Source: Gemmatimonadota bacterium
GTDB lineage: Bacteria; Gemmatimonadota; Gemmatimonadetes; Longimicrobiales; Gaopeijiaceae
Reading direction: 5' to 3'
DNA: 64,000 nt
Assembly (NCBI GenBank): GCA_022825135.1
Contig: JAJDYN010000029.1
Span: forward strand, 124,001 to 188,000
The stretch's first letter is position 1, and the number at the start of each line of letters is the position of its first letter. Positions 37,085 through 45,529 of this stretch are shown here, one piece after another. Both the position numbers and the translations under genes were made by a program. The notes below the pieces were generated by a model. The model saw nothing but the letters and a program-made list of their open reading frames with translations, did no database searches and was not told the origin of the DNA.

Positions 37085-37425
37085 AGGGTCCGCACCCGCC
37101 GGACACCGGCGACATCGTCTGGCTGGCCTTCACGCCCCAGGCTGGTCACGAGCAGGCCGGGCGCCGTCCCGCGCTGGTGCTCAGCCCCGGGGAGTACAAC
37201 AGCAGGAGCGGCCTGGCGCTCTTCTGTCCGATTACATCCAGCCGGAAGGGCTATCCGTTCGAAGTGGTGCTGCCGGCGACGGGCAGGGTCACCGGCGTAG
37301 TCCTGGCGGACCGGATCAAGAGCCTGGACTGGCGGGCCAGACGGGCTCGATTCGCGTGCAAGGCTCCATCAACGGCCGTCAGCGAAGTCCTGGCCAAGAT
37401 CTCGGTGCTTCTGGGCCAGCCGTAA
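37078..37425 (+). CDS. mazF: MazF/PemK-like endoribonuclease toxin
   Basis: This 115-residue toxin has the family's motifs: DTGDIVWLAFTPQAGHEQAGRRPALVLSP, FCPITSSRKGYPFEV and VVLADRIKSLDWRARRARF. MazF toxins cut single-stranded RNA at short sequences in ribosome-independent fashion; the target here is unknown. The start is GTG 37078, inside the end of mazE. The next gene lies on the other strand, 14 bases away. Confidence 0.9.
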   Translation: MVEGPHPPDTGDIVWLAFTPQAGHEQAGRRPALVLSPGEYNSRSGLALFCPITSSRKGYPFEVVLPATGRVTGVVLADRIKSLDWRARRARFACKAPSTAVSEVLAKISVLLGQP

Positions 37426-37439
37426 GCCCTTCACCCCTT

Positions 37440-38780
37440 TCACTCCAGCCCGACCGCCAGCGCCACCCAGATGGCCACCATGCCGATCGCTACCAGCCCG
37501 AGGTAGAGCGGGAAGGTGTAGCGGATCCAGTCCTCGTAGCGGATCTTCGCCGACGCCAGGATCGCCATCAGCGCGCCGTTGGTGGGGGTCAGCAGCTCGC
37601 ACAGACCCGCGCCGTACTGGTACGCCAGCACCGTGACCTGGCGCGACATGCCGAGCAGGTCGGAGAGGGGCACCAGTACCGGCATGGTCAGCACCGCCTG
37701 TCCGCTCACGCTGGGGACGGGCACATGGATGGCCGCCTGGGCCGCCACCATCCCGAAGGCGGAGGCCAGCACCGGGAGGCCCTCCAGGGGCGTGAACAGC
37801 CCGTGCACGATGGTGTCCACCACCCGGCCGTCCTGGAGCACCACGTAGATCGCGCGTGCGAACCCGATCAGCAGGGCGGCGAAGGTCATCTCGCGGAAGC
37901 CGCGCAGGTAGGCCTCGGTCGTGCCGCCCACGCGCAACCCGGCCAGGAGGCCCACGATCACCCCCATGATGAAGAAGGCGGCCGAAAGCTCGTTGAATCC
38001 CCAGCCCCACTGCGTCATACCGACCACGGCCAGGACGAACGACGCTCCCACCAGGCCCAGAATCCCCCAGTCCGACGAACGCATGCCCTCGGTCCCCTCT
38101 CCGGCCACGGCCTCGGCGGGTCCGCGCGTGCGCCGCGCGTAGCGCATGGTCATCCCGACCCAGAAGGTCAGGGCGAGCAGCAGGAACGCGATCCGGAACC
38201 CGGCGCCCGACGCCAGCGGCAGTTCGGCGAGCCGTTGCGCGATCTGCACCTGGAAGGGGTTGATGGGGCTGAAGGCGGAGCCCACGAACGCCGCGCCCGC
38301 GCTCATCGCCACCGCGACCATCGCGTTGAAGCCGATCCTGCGGGTGAGAATCAACAGCACGGGGATCAGCGGGATGATCTCCTCCTGCAGGTTCTGGACG
38401 ACCCCGCCGACGGCGAAGGGGACCGACACCACCGGGATGATGAGCAGATCCCGCCCGTGCAGCGCCCGGGTCAGCGACGTCACGCCCCGGCGGAGCGCGC
38501 CGGTCGCGTCCACGACGGTGAAGGCGCCGCCGATCAGAAAGACGAGGAAGATGATCTCGGCAGCGTCGATCATCCCGCGCGGAAGCGCGACCATGGCGTC
38601 GAAGAGGTTCACCGGGTTGGGCTCGACCTCCTCGTATGTGCCCGCCACCACCACCACGCGGCCGGTCGCCTCGTCGTCGCGGCGCTCGTACTCGCCGGCC
38701 GGGAGCACGTAGCTGGCGGCCGCGGCGAGAATCACGCCGGCCGTCAGCAGCACCAGTGGATGCGGAACCCGGAGCTTCAT
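37440..38780 (-). CDS. YfcC-family inner-membrane carrier
   Basis: This 446-residue carrier has about 12 hydrophobic helices and YfcC/DcuC-like motifs: MKLRVPHPLVLLTAGVILAAAASYVLPAGEYER, GGVVQNLQEEIIPLIPVLLIL, VGSAFSPINPFQVQIAQ and AIHVPVPSVSGQAVLTMPVLVPLSDLLGMSRQ. Substrates in this family include C4-dicarboxylates and basic amino acids, so the assignment stays general. The start is ATG 38780, overlapping the stop of the esterase gene by four bases (ATGA); the frame continues upstream through that gene only as an overlap. Confidence 0.87.
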   Translation of the reverse strand: MKLRVPHPLVLLTAGVILAAAASYVLPAGEYERRDDEATGRVVVVAGTYEEVEPNPVNLFDAMVALPRGMIDAAEIIFLVFLIGGAFTVVDATGALRRGVTSLTRALHGRDLLIIPVVSVPFAVGGVVQNLQEEIIPLIPVLLILTRRIGFNAMVAVAMSAGAAFVGSAFSPINPFQVQIAQRLAELPLASGAGFRIAFLLLALTFWVGMTMRYARRTRGPAEAVAGEGTEGMRSSDWGILGLVGASFVLAVVGMTQWGWGFNELSAAFFIMGVIVGLLAGLRVGGTTEAYLRGFREMTFAALLIGFARAIYVVLQDGRVVDTIVHGLFTPLEGLPVLASAFGMVAAQAAIHVPVPSVSGQAVLTMPVLVPLSDLLGMSRQVTVLAYQYGAGLCELLTPTNGALMAILASAKIRYEDWIRYTFPLYLGLVAIGMVAIWVALAVGLE

Positions 38781-39505
38781 GGCGTCCGCCTCCTCTCCAT
38801 CCACTGCACCAGCTCGGCCTGCGCGACGATCAGCACATGGCCCTGCCCCGGAAGGATGTCGAGCGTGACGTCCGCCCCCGCGTCCCGCAGGCGCTCCGCC
38901 GTCGACTCCGAGCCGTCGACCCAGCGCGTGTCGCCCTCGCCCACCATCATCCATACGGGCGTCCCGGAGAGCGGCTCCAGCGACTCTTCGCCCGCGTAGC
39001 GCCCCGGCATCGCGATGATGCCCCCGACCCGGTCCGGCACGGTCAGCGCCGCGTGAAAGACCCCGATCCCGCCCGCGGACGCGCCCGTCATGACGATGTC
39101 GCCCGATGCACCGGCGAAGTTCTCGTCGATCCAGCCCATCACGGCGGACATCACGAGCGCCGCATCCTCCTCCAGGCCCGGCCCGTAGGTCTCCACGCCA
39201 ACGACCGCGTACCCGGCCGCCGGCGCCGCCTCGTCCCAGTACGAGTCGATCAGCCCCAGCAGGAGGCTCGCGTCCCCCGCGCCCCACGGGAACGCCACCA
39301 CGACGCCCCTGGCAGTGGTCTCCGGGCGCACGACGGCGATGCTCACGGTTGACCCCGACTCCGTCGGCACCCGGATCCACTCCGGAACCTGCGGCAGATC
39401 GGGTCCGATGCCGTTGTCGGCCCCGCAGGCGAGGATGAGCGTGACGGCGGACGCCACGAGAGCGCCGGCCGGGGGAACCGTCCGTGGTTGGGGCGTCCTG
39501 GTCAT
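38777..39505 (-). CDS. Alpha/beta-hydrolase lipoprotein (esterase/depolymerase-like)
   Basis: This 242-residue secreted hydrolase has the lipoprotein signal ALVASAVTLILACGAD. The nucleophile elbow GASAGG is followed by VFHAAL, the acid region is MMVGEGDTRWVDGS and the catalytic His is in LPGQGHVLIVAQAELV. It looks like a small PHB-depolymerase-type esterase. It is translationally coupled to the carrier gene, so it may release the compound the carrier takes up. Confidence 0.82.
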   Translation of the reverse strand: MTRTPQPRTVPPAGALVASAVTLILACGADNGIGPDLPQVPEWIRVPTESGSTVSIAVVRPETTARGVVVAFPWGAGDASLLLGLIDSYWDEAAPAAGYAVVGVETYGPGLEEDAALVMSAVMGWIDENFAGASGDIVMTGASAGGIGVFHAALTVPDRVGGIIAMPGRYAGEESLEPLSGTPVWMMVGEGDTRWVDGSESTAERLRDAGADVTLDILPGQGHVLIVAQAELVQWMERRRTP

Positions 39506-39668
39506 CGGCTTCCGCCTCCGCGCTGTTGTTCCGGGGTGCCCGGGGCGGTAGGTCCGGGGTGCCCGGGATGGCCCTCTGGAGATAGGGCGCGGGCAGCTGG
39601 CCGAGCAAGGCCGATCGATGCACCTCCCGGCGGAGTTCGCGAGCTGGCCGCCGTCCCCCGCGGTGCGC

Positions 39669-40724
39669 CTACTCGCGGCCGCGCCGTCGCCGGAGCGATT
39701 CCCGCCGCTGGCGATAGCTCGGGTACGCGCCCGGATGGTCCTCGGTGGCGCGCGTGGGCTCGGAGAAGGCGGTCAGGTGCAGGACGGTCTCCTGACGGAC
39801 CAGGGCCCCTGCGATCGCACCCCTCGCCACGACCCCCACGTCATGCCCCAGCGCGACGGCCGGGTGGACATCGAACGCTCCCTCCCGCAGGCGGTTGACG
39901 AAGGCGTGCGCGCGCTTCCGCCCGGGCGCCCGGGCGCGGTCGGCCGACCGCTCCATCGCGTCGATCGCGTAGCTGCGCACCAGCTTGGGAAAGAGGGCCG
40001 CGAAGGTCTCGTGCCTGTCGAAGAGATCCATGCCGAACTGCCGCGCGCCGGTGACGAAAACGGCCCCGACCTGACCGTCGTTCAGGGGCAGCTTCTCGAC
40101 GTAGTCGTCCAGCGTGGCCGCGTGGTGCTCGTAGATCGCGCTCATCGCCTCGGTCGGGGAGTGCGCCTCCATGCGGGCCGCCTTTTCGCTCACCGAATCC
40201 CACACCGCGCCCTGGTCCGAGCGGCGGGTCCCCGTGCTGCGCATTGATGCGTGCACGCTGTGCAGCCGGGCCGCGCGCCCGCGGCTGTACTGCACCCGCT
40301 CGGTAACGTCGAAGTCGGGCCGGCTGTAGCCCCAGCGCCCCGCCTCCACGCACGACACCGGGATGGTCGTGGTGCGCTCGGCCGGAACCAGCAGGGTGAG
40401 GTTGGCGATCCGGTTCTGCCTGGCGCCCACCAGCTCCTCGCCATCGACGATGAGCACGTCGGCGTCCGAGCGGTTCTCGACCGCGAGATGGGGGACGCTG
40501 CCCCCCTTGTCCACCTCGCGGACCGAGACGAGCCCGGTACGCAGGCCCTCCTCGAGGAGCAGGTAGCGGACGGAACTCGCCAGATCCGACGTCAGCGGGA
40601 AGACGGTCAGGCCGGCAAAGTGCGTGGGCGTTCCGATCGACAGGCTCGAGAGCGCGGTCCCGGCGCTGTCGATGGGGGATTCGGCGGTGTGGGCGGCGGA
40701 TTCGGCAGGCGTTGGATGGCGCAT
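39669..40724 (-). CDS. ARPP-1-like domain protein of unknown function
   Basis: This 351-residue protein resembles the family known as ARPP-1 (ARG and rhodanese-phosphatase-associated): TVFPLTSDLASSVRYLLLEEGLRTGLVSVREVDKGGSVPHLAVENRSDADVLIVDGEELVGARQNRIANLTLLVPAERTTTIPVSCVEAGRWGY is its diagnostic core. The activity is not known. I chose the ATG at 40724, preceded by GGGAG. It is divergent from a MerR-type regulator, with a duplicated operator-like sequence between them, which suggests control by that regulator. Confidence 0.8.
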   Translation of the reverse strand: MRHPTPAESAAHTAESPIDSAGTALSSLSIGTPTHFAGLTVFPLTSDLASSVRYLLLEEGLRTGLVSVREVDKGGSVPHLAVENRSDADVLIVDGEELVGARQNRIANLTLLVPAERTTTIPVSCVEAGRWGYSRPDFDVTERVQYSRGRAARLHSVHASMRSTGTRRSDQGAVWDSVSEKAARMEAHSPTEAMSAIYEHHAATLDDYVEKLPLNDGQVGAVFVTGARQFGMDLFDRHETFAALFPKLVRSYAIDAMERSADRARAPGRKRAHAFVNRLREGAFDVHPAVALGHDVGVVARGAIAGALVRQETVLHLTAFSEPTRATEDHPGAYPSYRQRRESLRRRRGRE

Positions 40725-40747
40725 GATCGTCTCTCCCTGTATGTTGT

Positions 40748-40772
40748 CAGTAATCACCAGTTGATATCAGTA
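40748..40772. promoter_or_regulatory. Operator-like repeat, copy 1, in the divergent promoter
   Basis: A 25-base element of the form CAGTAATCACC followed by AGTTGATATCAGTA. It matches copy 2 at 20 of 25 positions, 50 bases away, and is AT-rich. It ends 24 bases before the start codon of the ARPP-1 gene (read on the minus strand) and about 100 bases before the MerR start. Confidence 0.6.
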
Positions 40773-40797
40773 TAGGAGACCGGCTGGCCTATGTCAA

Positions 40798-40822
40798 CAG
40801 TAGTTAGCAGCTAATATCAGTA
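40798..40822. promoter_or_regulatory. Operator-like repeat, copy 2, in the divergent promoter
   Basis: A 25-base element with CAGTAGTTAGC followed by AGCTAATATCAGTA, in direct orientation to copy 1 with a 50-base repeat period (about five helical turns). It lies 53 bases before the MerR start codon. It is the best candidate for the binding site of that regulator. Confidence 0.6.
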
Positions 40823-40874
40823 AACGACACTTCAAGACGGAAACCAGGAACGGCACCGGCCTGCGAGGCAGAGA

Positions 40875-41660
40875 ATGGGCAGCTACACCACAAGCGAGCT
40901 GGAGCGCGACACCGGCTTCGGCCGGAGGACCATCGCCTACTACGTACAGGAGGGCCTGCTGCCCCGGGTGGGCCGGCGCGGGCCGCGCACCCGCTATCCC
41001 GAACTGGTGCGGGATCGCCTGCTCTTCATCCGGCACGTACGCGACGCGGAGGCCGAGAGCGAGATCCGGCCGGTTTCCCTGAGCAGACTGCGCGAGCTGT
41101 TCGAGGCCCTGCCCCGCGGGCTGGTTGCAAGCGTCGCCGCCGGGGAGACCCCGATCACCCCCGACATCGTCTCGCTCGCGTCGGTCGAGCAACGTTCGAT
41201 GGTCGACCGCGTGGCCGCGCTCAGAGCCCGGCTCCTGGACGCGCACCCCGGGCCGCCTGCCAAACCCTCGTTTCCCCGCGCCCACGCAAGCGAGGGGCTC
41301 GAGCTGCGGGCGGAGGCGCCTCCGGACTTCGATGAGGACTGGGTGCGCGAGCCGCGAGCGATGGATGATTTCGGACCCCGGGAGGAGGCGCCTCCCGAAC
41401 CGGACGAGGACACCGACACCCTCGCGCATCAACTGTCCTGGGTGCTGAACGAGCTTCGCTCCCACGCCCGCCGCGAGCGCGCCGCGGACGCAGTCGACAC
41501 CTGGTCTCAGGTCGAGGTCACCTCCGACATCCGGCTCTCTGTCCGGGGCATGGCGGACGAGGACGCGTTCCTGCTGCGCGTCGCAGGCCGCCTGCTGCGG
41601 CAGGTTCTGGAAAGCCGCAACCCGTTGGTGGAAGGAAGCCTGGACGAGTTCGAGGAATAG
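40875..41660 (+). CDS. MerR-family transcriptional regulator
   Basis: This 261-residue regulator has an N-terminal MerR winged helix (YTTSELERDTGFGRRTIAYYVQEGLLPRVGRRGPRTRYPELVRDRLLFIRHVRDAE). The acidic, Pro-rich middle (APPDFDEDWVREPRAMDDFGPREEAPPEPDEDTD) and the C-terminal domain (VDTWSQVEVTSDIRLSVRGMADEDAFLLRVAGRLLRQVLE) have no known ligand pattern. No cysteine metal-binding site is present. It is divergent from the ARPP-1 gene and the two 25-base repeats lie in the intergenic region, so it probably controls both. Confidence 0.85.
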   Translation: MGSYTTSELERDTGFGRRTIAYYVQEGLLPRVGRRGPRTRYPELVRDRLLFIRHVRDAEAESEIRPVSLSRLRELFEALPRGLVASVAAGETPITPDIVSLASVEQRSMVDRVAALRARLLDAHPGPPAKPSFPRAHASEGLELRAEAPPDFDEDWVREPRAMDDFGPREEAPPEPDEDTDTLAHQLSWVLNELRSHARRERAADAVDTWSQVEVTSDIRLSVRGMADEDAFLLRVAGRLLRQVLESRNPLVEGSLDEFEE

Positions 41661-41692
41661 GCGCGGCAGCCGGGAAAGCGGGATCTGCAGGC

Positions 41693-42613
41693 GTGGAGCC
41701 GAGCCGGGGACAGGCCGCCATCGCCGTGGAGCACGCCTGTCGAGCGATAGGCCTGGACTCCACCGACATCCTGAGCGCTCGGCCCGTCGGGGGCGGCTGC
41801 ATCAACCAGGGCACCTGCCTTCGCACCACCCGGGGCGACTTCTTTCTGAAGTGGAACCGGCGGGCGGATCACCGCTTCTTCGGCGTGGAGGCCGAGGGCC
41901 TGGCGGCGCTGGGGGTCTCGGACGCCGTGCGGGTGCCCTCCGTCATCGCCGTGAGCGGACCCGGGGACGAGGTCGCCTGGCTGCTGCTCGAGTGGATCGA
42001 GGAGGGCCGGGCCGGCAGGGCGGGCTGGATGCGGCTGGGCCGGGAACTGGCCGCGCTGCACCGGGATGTAGGCCCGGGACGGCCGGCGGCCCCCTTCGGG
42101 TGGGGCGGCGACAACCTGATCGGGTCGCTGCCGCAGCCGAACGGGTGGCGCGACGACTGGGCCGGCTTCTGGGCGGAGTGCCGCATCCGTCCGCTGGCGC
42201 GGGAGCTGCGTGCGCTGGGCGCCCTCTCGGCGCCCCAGGCGGCCGTGGTCGATGCGGTGGCGGAGCGCGCGGACCAACTTCTCGGCCCGGCTGCGGCGGC
42301 CGACGGCCCTTCCCTGCTCCACGGCGACCTCTGGTCCGGCAACGTGCTGTTCGCGCGCGGCGGCGCACCCGTGCTCATCGACCCGGCCGTGTACGTCGGG
42401 CACCGCGAAGTGGACCTGGCCATGGCGGATCTGTTCGGCGGTTTTCCCGGGGCCTTCCGCGAGGCCTACGAGGACGCCTGGCCTCCCCAGCCGGGCCACC
42501 TGCGCCGGCGGCCCGCCTACCAGCTCTATCCGCTGCTGGTGCACGCTCGGCTCTTCGGCGGCGGCTACGCGGCGTCCGCAGCAGCCGCGGCCAGGGCGGC
42601 GCTGGGGGGATAG
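41693..42613 (+). CDS. Fructosamine-3-kinase-like protein
   Basis: This 306-residue aminoglycoside-phosphotransferase-fold kinase is of the fructosamine kinase family: VGGGCINQGTCLRTTRGDFFLKWN with the ATP-binding lysine, FFGVEAEGLAAL, and the catalytic loop LLHGDLWSGNVLFARGGAPVLIDPAVYVGHREVDLAMADLFGGF. It would phosphorylate sugar-amine adducts and so repair glycated amines or proteins. The start is GTG 41693, 33 bases after the MerR gene. Confidence 0.9.
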   Translation: MEPSRGQAAIAVEHACRAIGLDSTDILSARPVGGGCINQGTCLRTTRGDFFLKWNRRADHRFFGVEAEGLAALGVSDAVRVPSVIAVSGPGDEVAWLLLEWIEEGRAGRAGWMRLGRELAALHRDVGPGRPAAPFGWGGDNLIGSLPQPNGWRDDWAGFWAECRIRPLARELRALGALSAPQAAVVDAVAERADQLLGPAAAADGPSLLHGDLWSGNVLFARGGAPVLIDPAVYVGHREVDLAMADLFGGFPGAFREAYEDAWPPQPGHLRRRPAYQLYPLLVHARLFGGGYAASAAAAARAALGG

Positions 42614-42715
42614 GGAGCGCGCCGGGGGACGGAGTTCCCGCCGTTTCGCCCGGTGCCTCCCGAGGCCATATGATCCTTGCTGAGGTCCGGACGGTGAACT
42701 CCTCGGGGAGGAAAG

Positions 42716-43963
42716 ATGCGATTGATGCGGGTCGGTGTGGTCCTCCTGGCGGGTGTTCCAGCCTCGGCGCCTGTCGTCCTCCAGGGACAGGAGGGCGTGC
42801 CACGGGTCACGCTCGCGGAGGCGCTGGCCGCCTTCGCCGAGAACAGTCCCGCGCTGCGCATCGCGCGGGCCGAGGCGGCGGAGATTGCGGGGCGCGCACG
42901 TCAGTATCGCAGCTACGTCAACCCCGCCTTCTCGCTCCTGCGTGAGGATCTGAGCCTTTCGGGCGAAGACTACTGGGAGACGACCGCAGGACTGATACAG
43001 CGGGTCGAGTGGCCCGGTCGCACCGTGGCCCGCGGCGTAGCCGCCCGCCATGCCATCACGGGGGCCGGAGCCCGGTTTCAAGCCGATTCCCTGCAGCTGG
43101 CCTACGACGTCCGCGAGGCCTACGTGGCGGCCTGGCTTGCGGAGGAGGCGGAACGCACCATCGGACAGGCCGCGGAGATGATCCAGGTGGTGACGCGGGC
43201 GGCGGAACAGCGGCTCGAAGCCGGCGACATCTCGGGGTACGAGACCCGCCGGCTGCGGCTCGGCCGGATTCAGGCCGAGAAGGATGAGGCGGACGCGGAG
43301 CTCCGGACCCGCGCCGCGCGCCGGCTGCTGGCGTCCCTGGTCCTGCCGCAGGGTTCCCCGCAGGAACTGGGACCCGCCGATGCGATCAGGGGCGTTCCGC
43401 CCGCCATCACCGCCGGAATCGCCCTCGACGCCCTCTCCCGCCGTCCCGATCTGGAGGCCGCCGCGCGCGAACTCGACGCCGCCCGAGCCCGGCACCGGGT
43501 CGCGAACCTGGACTGGGTCCCCGATCCGACGCTGAGCCTGGCGTACAAGGAGCACGCCGACGGCTTCAGGGGCGCGACGCTCGGGGTGGACCTGCCCCTG
43601 CCCATCTTCAACCGGGCGGGGGGCGCCCGGGAGGAAGCTGCCGCGCGCGAATCGGCGGCCACCTCGAGCCTCGAGCTTCTCCGGCGCCGGGCCGAGCTCG
43701 ACCTGGTGGACGCGTCCGACCGGTATTCGGTCGCGCGCGAGCGCCTGGAGGGCACGGGCGAGGGGATCATGGCCGAGGCCGAGGTTCTACTCTCGGCGGC
43801 ACGGGCGGCGTACGATGAAGGCGAGATGACGCTGGTGGAGTTCCTGGACGCGACCGGCGCCTTCCGGGATGCCCGCCTGAGCGCGCTCACGCTGCGGGCG
43901 GAAGCCTGGATGGCGTGGTACAACCTGCTGCGCGCCATGGGTGGCACCGGGGAGGAGTCATGA
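42716..43963 (+). CDS. TolC-family outer-membrane channel, RND system 1
   Basis: This 415-residue outer-membrane efflux protein of the CzcC/CusC kind has a signal peptide (MRVGVVLLAGVPASAPVVLQGQ) and TolC-type long helices: VTLAEALAAFAENSPALRIARAEAAEIAGRARQYRSYVNP and ITAGIALDALSRRPDLEAAARELDAARARH, NPAFSLLRE and LGVDLPLPIFNRAGGAREEA. The ATG follows GGGGAGGAAAG. It overlaps the adaptor gene by four bases (ATGA), which is the start of a three-gene operon. Confidence 0.9.
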   Translation: MRLMRVGVVLLAGVPASAPVVLQGQEGVPRVTLAEALAAFAENSPALRIARAEAAEIAGRARQYRSYVNPAFSLLREDLSLSGEDYWETTAGLIQRVEWPGRTVARGVAARHAITGAGARFQADSLQLAYDVREAYVAAWLAEEAERTIGQAAEMIQVVTRAAEQRLEAGDISGYETRRLRLGRIQAEKDEADAELRTRAARRLLASLVLPQGSPQELGPADAIRGVPPAITAGIALDALSRRPDLEAAARELDAARARHRVANLDWVPDPTLSLAYKEHADGFRGATLGVDLPLPIFNRAGGAREEAAARESAATSSLELLRRRAELDLVDASDRYSVARERLEGTGEGIMAEAEVLLSAARAAYDEGEMTLVEFLDATGAFRDARLSALTLRAEAWMAWYNLLRAMGGTGEES

Positions 43964-45516
43964 TGAGGGGAGTCGGGGTTGCGCCGGTGAGCAGGGCCGC
44001 TGCCGCGCCGGTGAGCAGGGCCAGGATCACGCGGGTGTCCGGAACCGCCGCCGCGCTGTGCTGCATCGCCTGCGGTCCGGCCGCGGACGATCTTCCGCCG
44101 GAAGCCGAGCCGGTCTTCGCCGGGGGTGCGGTGGTTACCCACTGGACCGACGCGCTGGAGCTCTTCGTCGAGTATCCGCCGCACGTTCGCGGGCTGGCGG
44201 GCGACGTGTGGGCGATCCACCTCACCTGGCTCGCGGACTGGTCGCCGGTCGAGGAAGGCAGTCTGACGCTGGCGCTGCAAGGGCCGGGAGGTGCGCGCGA
44301 GGAGATCGTGATGCCCGCGCCCGTCCGGTCGGGCGTCTTCACGACGGCGCCGGTGCTGCCGGTGGCGGGAAGGTGGCGCGCCGACTTCACGCTCTCCATC
44401 CGCGGCCGGGAATACCCGGTCCCGGTGGGCGAGCTCGAGGTCTTCGAGAGCGTCGACGCGCTGGTGCCGGAGGAGGACGTCGCATCGCCGGCCCTGATCA
44501 CGCTGCTGAAGGAGCAGCAGTGGACGATGCCCTTCGGCGTGGCGGCCGCGCAGGAGCGCAGCATTCCGCGATCGATTCCGGCGGCGGGAGAGATCGTCGC
44601 GCCCGCCGACGGCCTCGCGCACGTCTCCGTGCCGGTCACCGGGCTGGTGGTGGTGCAGGGCCCCACGCCCGCCCCGGGGGATGCGGTTGCCCCCGGACAG
44701 ACGCTCGCCCTGATCGCACCCACCAGCCTGGACGACTCGTTCGCGCGCATGCGGGTGCGGGTGGCGCACGCGGAGCGGGAAGCGGCGCGCGCGGAGCGGC
44801 TGTTCGCCGCCGAGGCCATCCCGGAACGCCGCCTGCTGGAGGCGCGGCACGAACTGGAGGTGGCGAGCGCGGCCTTCGCGGCCGTGGGCGGCATCCAGGC
44901 GCCGGAGGGCGATGAGGCCGCGCACCTCTATGCGCTGCGGAGCCCCATCGGCGGCGTCCTCTCGGAACGCCACGTCGCCCCCGGGGAGCAGGTGGAGGCC
45001 GGCGCGCATGCCTTCACGGTGGTCGATCCCGCGACGCTCTGGTTCATCGCCCGGCTGCCGGCGCGCGAGGCCGCAGGGGCGGGTGGGGTGCGGGAGGCCT
45101 GGTTCACGGTCGAGGGGGCGGACGCGACCTACACGACCGACCGGGTGGTCTCCACCGGCACCGTCATCGACCCCGACACCCGCACCCTGCCGCTGCGCTT
45201 CGCGGTCGCCAACCCTGACGGCCGGCTCAAGGTGGGCATGCTGGCCGAGGGGCGGCTGCTCACCGGAGAGCCGGTGACCGGTGTCGCCGTCCCCTCCCGG
45301 GCGATCCAGGACGAGGACGGGCTCGGGGTGGTCTACGTCGAGGTCGGCGGGGAGAGCTTCGAGCGCCGGGTGGTCGAGTCAGGACCGTCCGACGGGACCT
45401 GGACCCTCGTCACCGGCGTGGCGAGCGGGGAGCGGGTGGTCACCGCGGGCGCCTACCAGGTGTTCCTCGCGTCGCTCGGCGAGGCGGACCTCGCCGACCA
45501 CGGCCACACGCACTGA
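43960..45516 (+). CDS. RND periplasmic adaptor lipoprotein, system 1
   Basis: This 518-residue membrane-fusion protein has a lipobox (CCIACGP). An extra Ig-like N-terminal domain of about 120 residues (FAGGAVVTHWTDALELFVEYPPHVRGLAGDVWAIHLTWLADWSPVEEG) comes before the adaptor core. The core shows a biotinyl-lipoyl-like PADGLAHVSVPVTGLVVVQGPTPAPGDAVAPGQTLALI, a helical hairpin (RMRVRVAHAEREAARAERLFAAEAIPERRLLEARHELEVA) and the beta domains with LKVGMLAEGRLLTGEPVTGVAVPSRAI. The ATG at 43960 has GGAGG upstream. Adaptors connect the RND pump to TolC. Confidence 0.9.
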   Translation: MMRGVGVAPVSRAAAAPVSRARITRVSGTAAALCCIACGPAADDLPPEAEPVFAGGAVVTHWTDALELFVEYPPHVRGLAGDVWAIHLTWLADWSPVEEGSLTLALQGPGGAREEIVMPAPVRSGVFTTAPVLPVAGRWRADFTLSIRGREYPVPVGELEVFESVDALVPEEDVASPALITLLKEQQWTMPFGVAAAQERSIPRSIPAAGEIVAPADGLAHVSVPVTGLVVVQGPTPAPGDAVAPGQTLALIAPTSLDDSFARMRVRVAHAEREAARAERLFAAEAIPERRLLEARHELEVASAAFAAVGGIQAPEGDEAAHLYALRSPIGGVLSERHVAPGEQVEAGAHAFTVVDPATLWFIARLPAREAAGAGGVREAWFTVEGADATYTTDRVVSTGTVIDPDTRTLPLRFAVANPDGRLKVGMLAEGRLLTGEPVTGVAVPSRAIQDEDGLGVVYVEVGGESFERRVVESGPSDGTWTLVTGVASGERVVTAGAYQVFLASLGEADLADHGHTH

Positions 45517-45529
45517 CGGATACCGGCTG

